NCBI GenBank assembly: GCA_010093685.1
Contig: MU006246.1
Span: forward strand, 9,614 to 73,613
DNA from: Ophiobolus disseminans
Lineage: Eukaryota > Ascomycota > Dothideomycetes > Pleosporales > Phaeosphaeriaceae
DNA: 64,000 nucleotides
Direction of reading: 5' to 3'
The notes beneath the pieces are model-generated. The model was not told the DNA's origin. It ran no database searches and worked only from the letters and a program-made list of their open reading frames with translations. Positions 42,215 to 54,182 of this stretch are shown here, one piece after another (within the stretch, counting starts at the first letter, position 1; each line of letters begins with the position of its first letter). Both the position numbers and the translations under genes were made by a program.

Positions 42215-44245
42215 TCAATCCAGGACGATTGTAGGCGGGCGTTGCAACCCCTGCGGTCGCTGCATCTGACTCCTGCGTTGAGTCGCCGGCTTTGGCGCAG
42301 GCTCGTCATCGTCACTCGAGATGTCAATGATCTCAGCTTGCGAAGGCTGATCCGGTTGTCGCAAAGCCTCGAAACAAAACGTTGTTGTCATGATAGTGCT
42401 CAGGTAGTCACAAAATGTGCTAGGGTCTGGAGACCCGTCCTCTATACACCGCTCAAGGTCCTCGAGACGCCACTTAGACGGTTCGGCTCTGAAGTAGTTG
42501 TCGCATAACCACCAACAGAGGAAGAGTCTAGTGAAGGTAACAATCTTGGGCATATCTCGGGCGAGGACCCCCTGCATCTTGGTTTCGTTCTTGGCAAGCA
42601 TACGGATGCATGCGGGTATTTCTCGTATCATGTCCGCTTTGCCAACCGTACTTAACCGGCCCCGGATGGTCTCTCGGTCGTCAACTTTCATCTCCAGTAA
42701 TGCCTTGGTAACGATCCGCTTCCTATCTTGGGTAGCAACCAAGTCTTCCCATTTCCATCGACGAGCTGATGTGATTGATGCTTTTTCGGGCTCGTCTCCG
42801 TACTGCTGCTGCGGCCGAGCTCGAGGCGGACGAAATGTTGTAGAAGCCTGGGCAGGCACCACCGGTTGTAGGGGCTTCTCGACAACAGATTCAACCGCGG
42901 CATCTGCCATGACTGAGTCCGGGGTATGAAAGCGATCTGGTGAACTAGATTGCTGTTCACCAAATTCTGCTCCGGGAAGAGGGGAGCTATCAATCACCAT
43001 GTCATCCGGCTGCTCCTGGGACGAATCTGAAGGCGACCCCAGATCGATGATCTCCAGAGGCGGTGGTGTACGACGTGTAGGGAGGGATGATCGTGGTTCA
43101 GGCCCAGGACTGTCGTGCTCGATACCAGGACTTCGGCTTCGAAGCTCTTCCTCTTCCTCTTCCTCTTCGCTCTCATGAACAGGATCCAGCTTGTAGATTT
43201 CCCATAGCCACTCTGAAAGCAGCATCGAGTTGATCGTAACTTCGAGGGCACCACACTGACGGCGGACAATGTCTGAATTGTTCCCGGCGTAGTCTAAAAC
43301 CTCTTTGCTTAGTTTGTCAAGCCTCTGCTCAAAGTATTTGAAATCCATCTCGTACTTCCTGGCTAGTGTCTGTCTCTCACCATCAGCCTCTGCTTTGTCC
43401 CACAATTTATTCGGGTCGTCATCGATCTCTTCGCCCTTCGCTGCTCCTTTGTTCGGGGTCCACTCATTCGTGTAGTGTTCGATTTGTTCGTTAATGATAT
43501 CCACAATCTGTTCGGTGCTCAGTTTGCTTCGAACCGGAATAGCTTCCTTCTCTGCAACTTCGTCTGGTGCTTCCTGAGGATCCTCGTCGAGATATTCGCC
43601 AACGTCGTTCGACTCTTCATCTTCGATGTTTTCGTCTGTTGCCAGGTCATCAAGGTCTATGACTTGTTCACCAGACTTCTCCCAACGCAGAAGGTAATCC
43701 CAGTCGCCGCTACCATCTATTGTTGGCTGTCCCCCAGGCATAGCAGCCAGAGATTCTAGACTCGGCAGAGGATGCTGTATGTTGGAGGGTAGCGGTTCGG
43801 TAGTAACGTGCGTTACCTTTTGACGCTTGCGACCGCCTAGATCAGTAGCGTTTGCAGGGTTGACTGGAGTTGGGCGGGGCATCTCTGTTGCCGATTTGCG
43901 ATGATTGCCCAAATTGAGTGCCTGCACACCGGCGGTTGCAGTATGCTGTTTGTATGCAATAGATCGATCGCGCAGCAACTCAATAACCGCTACCAAAGCC
44001 ATCCTTTGACCAAGGTTTTGTACGCCAAGCTCCGATCGCAAAGCGTTCGAGTCTAAAGCAGTTAAGAATGTTGCTCCAGTGACCTCTTGATCTCGTAGCT
44101 GGTCTTCGAGGGTCGCCGCGTCCGGGACATCGTCGGTCCTACATCCAGCGGTTTTATATAGGGCAGAAGAGTGGCAGAGCTCTGCAACAAGATCGTTGAC
44201 CGTCCAGGACCATGGGTCATCGGCACTCATGCTGCCCGGCGTCAT
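42215..44245 (-). CDS. DUF7607-like nuclear-type protein with N-terminal SAM-like domain
   Basis: A single exon of 676 residues. The first 90 residues resemble a SAM-like helical domain (WSWTVNDLVAELCHS, LRDQEVTGATFLTALDSNAL, followed by RSELGVQNLGQRMALVAVIE). A mostly disordered middle is rich in acidic and Ser/Pro residues. It includes a long Glu run (EEEEEEEEL). A helical segment carries the block ARKYEMDFKYFEQRLDKLSK. A folded C-terminal part of about 150 residues begins ARRWKWEDLVATQDRKRIVT. A SUMO-interaction-like IIDISSDDDE lies near the C terminus, and EIIDLGS occurs mid-protein. I believe this matches fungal DUF7607 proteins, whose function is not known; the SIM-like motifs hint at a nuclear role. 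It is divergent from GSH2. Confidence 0.7.
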   Translation of the reverse strand: MTPGSMSADDPWSWTVNDLVAELCHSSALYKTAGCRTDDVPDAATLEDQLRDQEVTGATFLTALDSNALRSELGVQNLGQRMALVAVIELLRDRSIAYKQHTATAGVQALNLGNHRKSATEMPRPTPVNPANATDLGGRKRQKVTHVTTEPLPSNIQHPLPSLESLAAMPGGQPTIDGSGDWDYLLRWEKSGEQVIDLDDLATDENIEDEESNDVGEYLDEDPQEAPDEVAEKEAIPVRSKLSTEQIVDIINEQIEHYTNEWTPNKGAAKGEEIDDDPNKLWDKAEADGERQTLARKYEMDFKYFEQRLDKLSKEVLDYAGNNSDIVRRQCGALEVTINSMLLSEWLWEIYKLDPVHESEEEEEEEELRSRSPGIEHDSPGPEPRSSLPTRRTPPPLEIIDLGSPSDSSQEQPDDMVIDSSPLPGAEFGEQQSSSPDRFHTPDSVMADAAVESVVEKPLQPVVPAQASTTFRPPRARPQQQYGDEPEKASITSARRWKWEDLVATQDRKRIVTKALLEMKVDDRETIRGRLSTVGKADMIREIPACIRMLAKNETKMQGVLARDMPKIVTFTRLFLCWWLCDNYFRAEPSKWRLEDLERCIEDGSPDPSTFCDYLSTIMTTTFCFEALRQPDQPSQAEIIDISSDDDEPAPKPATQRRSQMQRPQGLQRPPTIVLD

Positions 44246-44778
44246 GTCTGTATAAAAACACGGTAATCGCTTTGGGAAATTTAGGTCGGCTGTTTAGACA
44301 ACTGTTTGCTGCCTATATGCTCAGCTTCTACACGAGACGGCCGTGGTGTAGGATGCGAATACCGACGGTTATTTGTGCGTAGGCGATCTGACTGTCTGTC
44401 GCTCGAGGCGCGGGTGTTTGGAGGTGGAGAAGATGAGTGTGAAGGTCAAGTTGTTTCTGTTGGAGGACGCGCGTGATGTGGGGTAGTTTCCCACCGTTTT
44501 GGAAATCGCAAAACACGCCAGCACGTGATAACGCGCTTTTGTGCATTACGTCTACATCTCACAGCCATCGTTGACATGAAAGGAGTGACAGAATCTAGAA
44601 AAATGTTCTTGCCGAGACGCAATGAGCTCTTAACATAGAGCGCATTGCAGATTACGTGATTTGCTCATCCCGAGTTTCGGCGGGGCAGATGGGGCAATCG
44701 CTACTCTAGCGCGGGGAGCATTTGTAAGGCGCCTTCAAAGTTTCGTGATTTACATTTCTGCTTTCTTATGAGAATTTC
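44246..44778. promoter_or_regulatory. Divergent promoter between the DUF7607-like gene and GSH2
   Basis: A 533-bp interval between divergent start codons. The DUF7607-like side has GTTTTTATACAG (minus-strand TATA-like at about 44248-44262). No clear Yap1 site (TTACTAA or TTAGTAA), which would be expected for redox control of GSH2, was found by eye. Confidence 0.45.
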
Positions 44779-46341
44779 ATGAGAATCAGCGCCATGACGT
44801 CGAAGACGCATAACAACTACCCGCCGGAGTTATCGAATGAGGAGGAGAGTTACTTACTTGCAAACCTCAAAGACTGGTCAATCACTCACGGCCTCGCGGT
44901 CCGTCCGGCGACATCATTCGTCCAAACATCCCAGGATCCCTCAGGTGTACTCGCGACAACAGCACCAGTTACTCTCTTCCCAAGTCTGTTCCCTCGATCT
45001 TGCTTCGAAGAGGGCCTCGCTATACAAAGAGCCTACAACGAGCTTTACTCAGCAATAGCGAGAGATGAGAAATGGCTGCAGGGTATCGTTGAAGAGCTGG
45101 TCGATATTGATGACTTTGTTGCGAAGCTGTGGCAGACTCACCTTGCAGTCAAGGAAGAAGGCTACGTTCAAGATCTCTCACTCGGGCTCTTCAGGTCAGA
45201 CTACATGGTACACGAAGATCCGTCACAATCGAATCCCACTCCTGGCTTAAAGCAAGTTGAGTTCAACACAATCGCGTCATCATTCGGCGGGCTTTCCTCT
45301 CAAGTGTCTGCCTTGCATAGACATCTGCTCACCATTAATGCGTATCCATCATCAACATCGTCTCTCATCACAGCGGACACTTTGCGACAGAGCAAATCTG
45401 CCTCCTCTCTGGCAAAGGGATTAGCTGCTGCGCACAAGGCGTATGGGCCATCGAAGACTTCACGTCCCTTGTGCGTAGTGTTTGTTGTACAGGATTCTGA
45501 GAGAAATGTCTTTGATCAGAGACACTTGGAGTATGCCTTGCTGGAGGAACACGGCGTGCGTTCATTCAGGTTACCGTTCGGCGAAACACGGTCACACACA
45601 AAGCTGGACGCGGATCGTACCCTCATATACACACCACCAAACTTGCCATCCACCTCGTATGAAGTCACGACCCTCTACTTCCGCGCGGGCTACTCCCCCG
45701 ATGACTATCCCAACGAGGAAGACTGGGTCGCGCGACAACATCTGGAGAAGAGCAGGGCTATCAAATGCCCTAGTATCTTAACACACCTCGCTGGTTGCAA
45801 GAAAGTCCAGCAAGTCCTAGCAACACCCCACTCGCCCCATCTTAAGCGATTCTTGCCCGATGCAAATGTAGCGGCGCAAGTACTGACAACATTTGCTCCC
45901 ATCTACCCGCTTGACAATAGCGAAGCAGGCACAGATGCGAGGAAGCTTGCTGCCGATCCCACATCAGCCTCTAAGTACGTCCTGAAACCCCAACGCGAGG
46001 GAGGCGGAAACAACATCTATCGCAAGGCCATCCCACCGTTCCTGGAGAAACTACCTGAGACACACTGGCCCGCGTACATCCTGATGGAGATGATCGAGCC
46101 GCCTCCACTGAAGAATGCAATTCTTCGGAACGGAGAGCTGCATCGTGGTGGCGTTATTTGCGAGTTGGGCGTATATGGCGTGTGTCTCTGGAGAGACGGC
46201 AGTGGGGAGGAGCAGAAGGGCGAGATCTTGGAGAGTTGGGAGGCTGGATATTTGCTCCGCACCAAGGGAGACCAAAGCGAGGAGGGAGGTGTGGCGGCGG
46301 GTTTCGGTGCTGTCGACAGTTGTTGCTTGGTTGACGTCTGA
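44779..46341 (+). CDS. GSH2: Glutathione synthetase
   Basis: A single exon of 520 residues. The enzyme ligates gamma-glutamylcysteine and glycine with ATP, the last step of glutathione synthesis, in the cytosol. Eukaryotic-type motifs are visible: KQVEFNTIASSFGGLSSQV near residue 155, VTTLYFRAGYSPDDYPNEED near 295, the glycine-rich ATP loop KPQREGGGNNIYRK near 405, and AYILMEMIEPP followed by a C-terminal block GGVAAGFGAVDSCCLVDV. Length matches fungal GSH synthetases. A second Met five residues in (MTSKTHNNYPP) is an equally good start. The neighbour on the left is divergent. Confidence 0.95.
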   Translation: MRISAMTSKTHNNYPPELSNEEESYLLANLKDWSITHGLAVRPATSFVQTSQDPSGVLATTAPVTLFPSLFPRSCFEEGLAIQRAYNELYSAIARDEKWLQGIVEELVDIDDFVAKLWQTHLAVKEEGYVQDLSLGLFRSDYMVHEDPSQSNPTPGLKQVEFNTIASSFGGLSSQVSALHRHLLTINAYPSSTSSLITADTLRQSKSASSLAKGLAAAHKAYGPSKTSRPLCVVFVVQDSERNVFDQRHLEYALLEEHGVRSFRLPFGETRSHTKLDADRTLIYTPPNLPSTSYEVTTLYFRAGYSPDDYPNEEDWVARQHLEKSRAIKCPSILTHLAGCKKVQQVLATPHSPHLKRFLPDANVAAQVLTTFAPIYPLDNSEAGTDARKLAADPTSASKYVLKPQREGGGNNIYRKAIPPFLEKLPETHWPAYILMEMIEPPPLKNAILRNGELHRGGVICELGVYGVCLWRDGSGEEQKGEILESWEAGYLLRTKGDQSEEGGVAAGFGAVDSCCLVDV

Positions 46342-48194
46342 GGCTTTGGCTGGACACGGCTCGGTGGCCGCTCCGGCCAGGCAATTGTCAGCTCAATCTA
46401 TAAAGTTTAAGCAGCTCACTCCTATCCAGGGAACCATGAGGGGTGTTAGTTCGGCCCCCGAAATGCTTGTCAAGCACAGCCATTGTAACACGAAATCGAA
46501 AGACAATACATACAGAGCCAGCACTAATATGACGGTGATGCACCGTGCTCCGCAGAAGCACCGTTCACAGCGCCATCGTTCATCGGCACGAAAACGAACG
46601 GACTGCTAGCAACGTCAGTGCAGCCGTTCTATCAGCCACAAGACGCGTTCCTGTCGTGCCACAATGCCGAAGGACGAAAATGTGTAACCTGTAGTACATG
46701 CTCGTCCCATGATCGTTGATATTATTGGCAATCTTATTGGGCCCACTATGATCACTTTTGCCAAAAGAGAACGTGCCATGCAGAAAAGCATCTTGTACTA
46801 CCATTACCCTGCAATACATGACCGCGTACCACGATCTCGGTATGCAAGGCGCATATAGACGTCGTATGTGCTGATTCAGCTTGATCTATGCTGATTTCGT
46901 CGAGATTGAAACGCGCGACAACCATCTGGCAGGTGTCGGGTTTTGTAGCCGTTGGCATGCCATTGAAGGTTCGCTCACGGCCCTTCGACGGCTTGAAAAC
47001 ACTTAGAACTAGATTTTCGGGCGCCCGTGCTGACGATCACTGCACAGGCGATCCGACCGTGCCGTGTAATCCCTCCTTTTCAAGCGGCATGCGGATCAGC
47101 GAGTCAGGGGGAAAAGACATCACAACTTTCTTCTTCCAAGGCTCCCAACAAGACTCATTAGCACATGAGTGCCCACATCACAGCCTCGAATCTTTCAGGT
47201 CCACTATACACATAGAATGGCAGTGTGTGATGGGAATAAGGGACAAGTTTATGCAACACATGTGCATGGACACAGCTTGTCAACATCCCTGTCGCGGTCT
47301 CACAGCCCTATCGAATAAGAATGCGCACGGCTTTGATTGGCCCGCCGCTAATGATTTTCTCCCTGCAACGAGTCGACCTTCATCAACATCGCACGACTCG
47401 AACCTGGCACCTGGCGCATAAAGAAGCTGCGTTTCGTGGTCCACTTGTCCTTGTGCAAGAGCGCGCAGTGTCTTATACGATCGTAACCTGCGACGCACGG
47501 CCAGGGCAGCCAGTAGATTAGATCTCAGGTTGACCGTCGCGACACATCCATGTCTCAGCGATCCGGTTAGATGATTGAGTTTACGACCATGCCAGTTTGT
47601 CCATAGCTCGGCTGGCTCCCTTCACTCCAAGAAAACGTGGACTGGATGGCTGCTGACCCTAATTTCCCACCAAAGTTAGCCAGGACCGACCAGCCCAAAT
47701 CAAGGACGCCGTTTGACGCCGCGATACCGACGCGAGCTTCAGCTCCTCTCATTGCGGGAATGGCCCGAGCGCTCAACAGCCTCTCGCTTTATGGAACTCG
47801 CGGAGCCAACTGACGATCTCCCATCGAGGCCAGCCGAAGCTCTGGCTCTTTTTATGTCCGAGAGCCACCCTTGCGCGCCTCCATCCTGTTTTTGCACCTC
47901 TCTTGCATCAACGACCACGCCGACGTGTCTGTTGTTCGCATCCACTCTCTTTCTATTCGCTCTTTATTGCATATCTTCCAAGTTAATAATACTTGTCCAC
48001 GTTCATTAACACATCTTGTCTATCTTCGTTCGCTCTTTCCTTCACCGCGCACGTCACTCATTCCCCGCGTGTTTCCACCGATCTGCGCCTTCTCACACCA
48101 AAACCTTCCGAGTCGCAACCTCCAAAGAGAGACATAATCGTAATAATCTATGGCAGTCGTCCTTCACTAGCCCTCGCAGCCGCACGCCATCACC
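46342..48194. other. Intergenic, about 1.85 kb, no gene recognised
   Basis: The longest gene-free stretch among the conserved genes. The longest frame (177 codons, 46888-47421, +) has an irregular composition and no domain. A short CTCGAACC motif at 47398-47405 recalls a tRNA T-arm on the minus strand, but no cloverleaf forms. The segment 47940-48190 is pyrimidine-rich (CTTTCCTTCACC, TTCTCACACC), a typical strong fungal promoter/leader for the next gene. Confidence 0.5.
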
Positions 48195-51100
48195 ATGCGC
48201 TCCTACCGCTTCTTCCTTCTCTGTCTTGCCCTCGTGCTGTGCCTTCACTTCACATCAGCAGTCCCCCACTACGCCGTACGCCAGCAGGAAGGCGACAATG
48301 CATCCCAATTGCCGTCTTCGAGACCCTCCACGATTATCTCATCGTCAATCAGGTCCGAACAAGCTTCCTCGACAGCAGAAAGCTCAATTCGACCGTCGGG
48401 TTCGACTACAGCTACCGTGATTCACGTACCTGCCACTACGGACTCTGTCATCCAATCATCGACGCCAAAAATTGGTACAATGTCCGTTTCCAATACTTCC
48501 AGACCATTTAGACTGACGTAGAGTCAGCAGAAAATGACCCTGAGAACCCTCTGCCCATCCATCCGAAAGTCACCCCCGCTATGGGACTTGCAGGGGCCCT
48601 GTTACTTATCACAGGACTAGTATATGCCGTCATTGGTATCAAGAACAAGTGGTAAGTAAGCCACAGTGCGACTGCTGGCGTCAACTCATTCGATGTAGGA
48701 TCTACGTCTTCGGTTCTGCGGCATACCTTACATCGTTGGCAGTTGTGGTGTTGATCATCTATCTGATGAACCCACCCGTTTCCAACGGAATTCAAGGTGC
48801 CTTCTTTGTCGCGGCTTTCGTTACCGGGTGCATCTTCGGCGTGCTATCGCTCGTCTTCGCAGATATCACAGAGGGCTTTGGTTGCCTTCTGGGTGGCTTC
48901 TGCGTCAGCATGTGGTTCCTGAGTCTGAAAGATGGTGGACTGATTTCGTCAACGACCGGACGTGCTATCTTCATTGGTTGTATGAGTGCTGGCGGATACT
49001 CCCTGTCCTTCAGCCACTACACGCGCAACTACGGACTCATCGGCTCGATTTCGTTTTCTGGCGCAACGGCCACGATCCTCGGTATCGATTGCCTCTCGTG
49101 CGCGGGATGGAAAGAGTTCTGGCTCTACCTCTGGAATCTCAACGAGGACATCTTCCCGCTCAACACCAACACGTACCCGGTTACCAAGAACATCAAGGCA
49201 GAACTGGCTGGCGTTATCATAATAGCTGTGTTTGGCGTTGTTTCACAGCTTCGTGTATGGAATTTGGTCAAGGATCGCCGAGCGAAGACCGCAGCGCAGG
49301 TGTTGGAAAAGCAACAGGAACAAGACAGAGAAGAGGAGGAGCGTGGCAGAAATGTTGAGGACAACTTCCAGAAGGAGCGTACTCAGTGGGAAGCTGCGTA
49401 TGGAAACAAAGGTAGCATTCCTGATTCTAGTGTCAGGACGTCGTCAATTGCCAGTCCAAAAGGATCCACCAGTATCAAAGAGACGGGGATGTATGCTACG
49501 GATAGCGTAGAGATGGTTAACTTGTCCAAGTCAGGAGTCGCTGCAGATGGGACTACCGTCACTGTCAGAGTGCTTCAAGATGACGACATCAACCAGATCG
49601 ATGCCCAGGGTAACCCAATCACGCACAGGACGGCCACACCTCTGGACGTATCGAGCGCCGAAATCTCAGAGACTGCACCTGTGAAACGGGCTAGCCTTCG
49701 CTCCGCCGTACCACCGCCACCTTCTGTTGTTCCCCTTCCCTTTACAGTCCCGAGCGAGGAGATGACTAGGAGCGAGGATGGAGACAACACATCGGTTTCC
49801 GCTATACCAGAGTCTCCTACCGAACGTAGGCCTATGTCGAAGCGAGTATCTGATATGACAGCAACGAATCGTTTTTCGATGAACCGAGCCTCGAGAGCGT
49901 TCTCTGAATCATCAGAAGCATTGGTCCATGCGCCGTACGTGGAAGATGATCACGCGTCATCTGTCGCAGCTACCCTCGATGATGACCATGACGACCTGTC
50001 AGTGCATCAGCTGTCTCCAACTCAGTCACTCATTGGCACCGAACACGAGAAAGTTTCAAAATCGCCTACTCTCGCCGGGCAGGTCATGGAGACGGCATCA
50101 CCCCAAAGTCCGATTGTTGTTGGCAAGGCACCAGCTCCTCCCATAACCACGGCAGAAACTACAAAAGAGGTGCTTGAGGATAGTCGGGATCTTAATTTGG
50201 TCAAGGACATTTCGACAGCACGACCGGCCGTGAGGCAGTCCCTGACTTCCAGTACCGATCCCAAGCCAAACGAGATGCGCAAGAACCGGTCATCACTCCT
50301 CGATTCTCGCGTACGCGTTGACACAGTAGTCTCAAGCAGCAACAGCGGAACTGAACAGGGTCCTCAGTCGACACCGTCGCAAGCTGAGCGTGCTGAGTCG
50401 TATGTTGGTAGTCTTACAGACAGTGTGCTTCCCGAGAGGCTCTCCAAGGTCGCTTTATCCTACCGCACTAATGAGTGGGCCAAACATCTAGAAGCAGCCG
50501 AGAAGCCAGATCTCGATGATCTGGCATCTGCAGTATTGCCGAGTACCATCCCAGAAGAAAGTATGCCGGAGCAGCCTGCACCTGTCAGTGATGAGATCGC
50601 GTCACCCCTGATCGGAAGCAAGAGAGAGTCGAAGAGGGTATCGTCTGGTAGCAAGGCCAACAGGACCAGTGGTTTTGGCTTGAACCGCTCAATGTCTACC
50701 TCTCCACAGGATTCGCTCATCGACCCTCGCTCCAGGGCACGCTCACCACCAGTCGCCTCACCTGGAGTTCTGTCCCGTTCCAATTCTGGGGACCAGCTTG
50801 ACGCTCTTGCGCCACTACCTAGCAATACACTGCTGGGCCAGCGCGAGACCCTTATGCGAAAGCGGACCTCGTCTCAATCCTTCACACCAAACTCATCAGC
50901 ATCAAATCTCCTGGAGCAAGCCGACCAAGAGAACATGTCGTTAGCACAACGACGGCAAATTCTACAACACCACCAAGCAACGCAGTCCCCCGGCCTACAC
51001 CACCAGACATCGACAGCATCGCAGAAAAGGTCACCGCCGTCCAGTTCCCAAAAGTGGCAGAACAAGGGCTGGGCGACAAAGGGCGCACCAGCAGGCTTCG

Positions 51101-51408
51101 ACTCACATCAGCCCAAGCGCACTACAAACTCACAGTCGGACCAAAAGCGCGAAGAGTTGTACACAGGCTGGAGGAACAACATGCAAGACGTGACTCCGCC
51201 ACAGACTCAGGCTTACATTGCCGAACAACAGCGCGCCGCGCTCATGAACGAGAGGCGGCAGAAAGAGGTGGAAAAGCAGCAGCGCGAAGCCAAACAGCAG
51301 CAACGGGCATCCCAGCTCGACAGCATGATGAGGAGCGGGCATATGCTCGATGCGCATCGAGAAGCCATGCGCAAGATGCAGGCCAATGCTAGCAGGAATG
51401 CTTCATGA
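48195..51408 (+). CDS. TMEM198/TM7SF3-like (DUF4203) multi-pass membrane protein with long cytosolic tail
   Basis: Three exons: 48195-48474, 48528-48651 and 48699-51408, 1037 residues. The second intron (47 bp, GTAAGT to TGTAG) is clear; the first (53 bp, GTACAA to GTCAG, CTGAC branch point) is the best frame-keeping choice. A signal peptide (SYRFFLLCLALVLCLHFTSA) is followed by a Ser/Thr-rich extracellular stretch of about 85 residues. Seven or so hydrophobic helices form the DUF4203 domain (MGLAGALLLITGLVYAVIGI, ADITEGFGCLLGGFCVSMWF, HYTRNYGLIGSISFSGATAT). About 780 cytosolic residues follow, rich in Ser, Pro and charged residues, ending in a Gln/Arg/Glu coiled coil (EQQRAALMNERRQKEVEKQQ). 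Function in fungi is unknown; animal TMEM198 acts in Wnt receptor signalling. Confidence 0.83.
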
Positions 51409-52603
51409 GGGATCTGTCGTTTGGGGGTTGTAGTATGATATCCTAATGTATGTAGAAATATGAAAAGCCGCGAGGCTGTTGTACTTGTAAACAATAGCCT
51501 GTACATACTCAAATCTAATCTGATGCACGCACACACTTTCAACTTCGGTGCGACTTGTGTGTAATTACTACCGAGGCTCCCTGAGCTAGTACCCGTCGCC
51601 ACATGTCAGACAATAGTCACGGATCGGCACATCTAGCTCTGCACCATACTTCGTATATGCACCGTCTATAGTCACGTAGTTTAGGTGCAGCACCTCATAC
51701 ACCAAAACGCTGATCTTTTACGTCAAACATGAACAAAAGTGAAGCTGCGTTACCACACTTCACAACCCTTCCCCAAGACTGATCCCCACGACTCGCAACC
51801 AGGCCTAATCCTCAGCTCACCAATTTCGGGCACGACAAGATAGTTATGCGCAGACGTCATGGACAATAAGCATGGCATCAATGCGCACATGTCGGAAGGG
51901 CGGAATCGGGGATAGGGGGCATGAATGGAAGGCTAGGGGTGAGATTATGGATGGATTAGGGACCCGGGTGCCGTGCGGTCGGGTTGAGGGTGGCTGCTTT
52001 GGGGAAGCGGGAGCGCCGGTTTTTGGAGTGGTCGAGTCTTGGGGTTATTATGCTTGGGTTGAGGAGTTTGCGATTGAGTAGAGTTTGGATGGCGGAGATG
52101 CAGTGAGGGCATCAAGATTGCCATGATTAAACGGTGCGAGGATTGCTGGGTTGCACTGCGAGGGGGATGCTTGCGGTGTTTGAGTGCCGACGATGGCTTG
52201 CGCCAGTGCAGCCTCACCGGTCCGTTTGGACGTTGGGGCTTGCGGGTGACTGGAACGCAAACGGAGCGGAGCTGTGTAGTTGTGAGTGCAGGGCGACCAA
52301 TACCACGGCTTGACGTGGATGTGCATGTGGGAGTTTAGCAACGGGCAACGATTGTCACGATGACTTGTGTCTTCAATGCATGGTGCGGAAGTGCAGGGGT
52401 TGGCAGGGCTGGCATCTCGTCGCCGAATCGGCCGCCAGGAAGGTGGACGACTTGGTCGCCCGGGCGCGCAATGGCTTCCGGGGAGAAAGGGAGCGCTGTC
52501 TGAGCAGCATTAAGCGGCCGGATGCAGCAGATTCAAGGTCAGCCGTGCAAGTGTACATGCAGGTACAAGAGGAAGGAGCGACCCGGCTTGGGACCAAACT
52601 TTG
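51409..52603. other. Intergenic, about 1.2 kb, no gene recognised
   Basis: Contains the 3' flank of the membrane-protein gene and the promoter region of the ERF4 gene. The segment 51900-52080 is strongly G-rich on the + strand. A 404-codon minus-strand frame (52373-53587) overlaps ERF4 coding sequence and is rich in Arg/Gly as expected for an antisense shadow of a GC-rich gene. Confidence 0.5.
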
Positions 52604-54182
52604 ATGGCGCTCCTGCTCAAACGTGAGACACGCACACGCAACCGAAGCTCCGAAGAGGATACGGCGAAGGCAGACGGGAACCCGCGGCCACGTCGACACC
52701 AAGCAGACGCTGGACACGCTCTCCTGTGCAGTCTCTCGCTCCTGCGCGCCGTGTAGACGCCGTCCCAGGCCACTGCAGACGACTGACATCTGGACGTCGC
52801 TCTCCAGTTCCGCGCTCATGCAAAGACGCATGGGCCAGCCCGCCCTAGAGCCCAGCACCGCAGCCTCACCACCACACCCAGATCCAACACAATCACGGCG
52901 ACTCCACGCGCCCCCTCCGCTTCGTTTGCGCCGCCTACTTCGCCTCTGCCCGCCCGCTGGTCGCTCACCAACCGCATCTTCAACCTCAACCCGCTGCGCT
53001 CCTTGTACCAGGGCCCGCCGCGCCAGCCCGCCTCGCGCCTCTGGAACCCCGTCAACTCGTCCCCGCGCACCCTCGCCATCCAGCAGTTCCCGCGCCGCTC
53101 CGAGCCCCGTGAAGACTTGCCCAACCTGCCCATCGAGCAGGCCGTCGCCGGCGAGAGGGACGAGTACCCGCTGCTCACCCTCCCCCAGCGTCGCCAGAGC
53201 CGCCAGAGCCCTGCGCCCTCGTCCCTCGCCGTCGAACGTTCCACGGGCGGGGACAGCATAACCGCCCGCACCAGCATCGCTCTTCCGCGCGATCGCAGGA
53301 GCCTGCCGCCGTCCTCGCAGCCCCCGACACCGGGCCCATCCACCATGGCCCCTGCAGACGACGACGCCCGGGGACATGCACCCGTCGCTGCACCGCATGG
53401 TGACGTCGAGGCGGGCATAACCCACAACAAAGAGCACGGCCCGACGCGCGCCTCGCTGCCGGGCTCGCGCCGCACGTCGCTGCAGTCGGGACGATCGACG
53501 CGCCAGGAGGGGGACGACCAGTCCGAGTTTCCCTGGGGGCCCTCGCATCCTTGCTTTCCGCATCCGAATCCCCACGTGCCACTGCATTCGGAGCTGTACG
53601 ACAACACGCGCATCATCCGCATAAAGCGGGACTGGATGATGAAGGGCGACCTGGCGCCCACGTTTGCGAACCTGTACCCTGAGATTCTGGACCCGCTGAT
53701 CAGCGAAGACGACTTCCGCATACTGATCAAGAAGATCAACGATACTCTCACCGATGCATTCGACCCCTTCACATTCCGCGCGTGTCTGGATGCAGTCCTG
53801 GGCGTGGCCACATTCTGGCTATGGGACGACGCGGGCCTGACGGGCGTGAAGCGGAAACTGGCCGACCTGGAGCGCTGGATAGAGGACTGGAATAGAGACG
53901 TGGGTCACAAGGAAGCGGTCAGGATTATCCCCTTACGGCGGACGGGATATCTCACGGTGTGTTCCTTTACACAAATACGGCCAAGACAAAGACTGACAAA
54001 AGCAGCTCGACATTCAAATACCGGACCCCCACCTCGGCCCCGAATCGGGCTCGCGACCGGCAACACAACAAGATGACGCCGTAGAGACTCTCCCACAACA
54101 GTACGACCAGTACCTACCATATCCGCTTACGCCGACACTACAGGTCAACTCACGACCACAGCCCATCGAGGCGCAATCATAG
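52604..54182 (+). CDS. ERF4: Ras palmitoyltransferase subunit Erf4 (Golgin A7/ERF4 family)
   Basis: Proposed exons 52604-52750, 52808-53956 and 54006-54182, about 490 residues. The coding frame is open from 52787 to 53956 but has no ATG until 53345, so an upstream exon is needed; a 57-bp intron (GTGTAG to CTCCAG, CTGAC branch point) joins the ATG at 52604 in frame. The second intron (49 bp, GACTGAC) is clear. The Erf4 domain is at about 300-420: HSELYDNTRIIRIKRDWMMK, then GDLAPTFANLYPEILDPLIS, INDTLTDAFDPFTFRACLDA and GVATFWLWDDAGL. Erf4 pairs with the DHHC enzyme Erf2 at the ER to palmitoylate Ras. The N-terminal half is disordered and Pro/Arg/Ser-rich. The 3' end is uncertain; see the next entry. 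Confidence 0.78.

Noticed and set aside
46888..47421. 177-codon + strand frame in the GSH2-membrane protein gap
   Set aside because: Irregular composition with scattered Cys, Met and His, no domain, no supporting introns; most likely chance.
47385..47500. Possible tRNA on the minus strand around GGTTCGAGTC
   Set aside because: The T-arm stem does not pair and no acceptor or anticodon arm can be folded.
52373..53587. 404-codon minus-strand frame opposite ERF4
   Set aside because: Antisense shadow of a GC-rich coding region; Arg/Gly-rich without domain, while the + strand carries the recognisable Erf4 domain.
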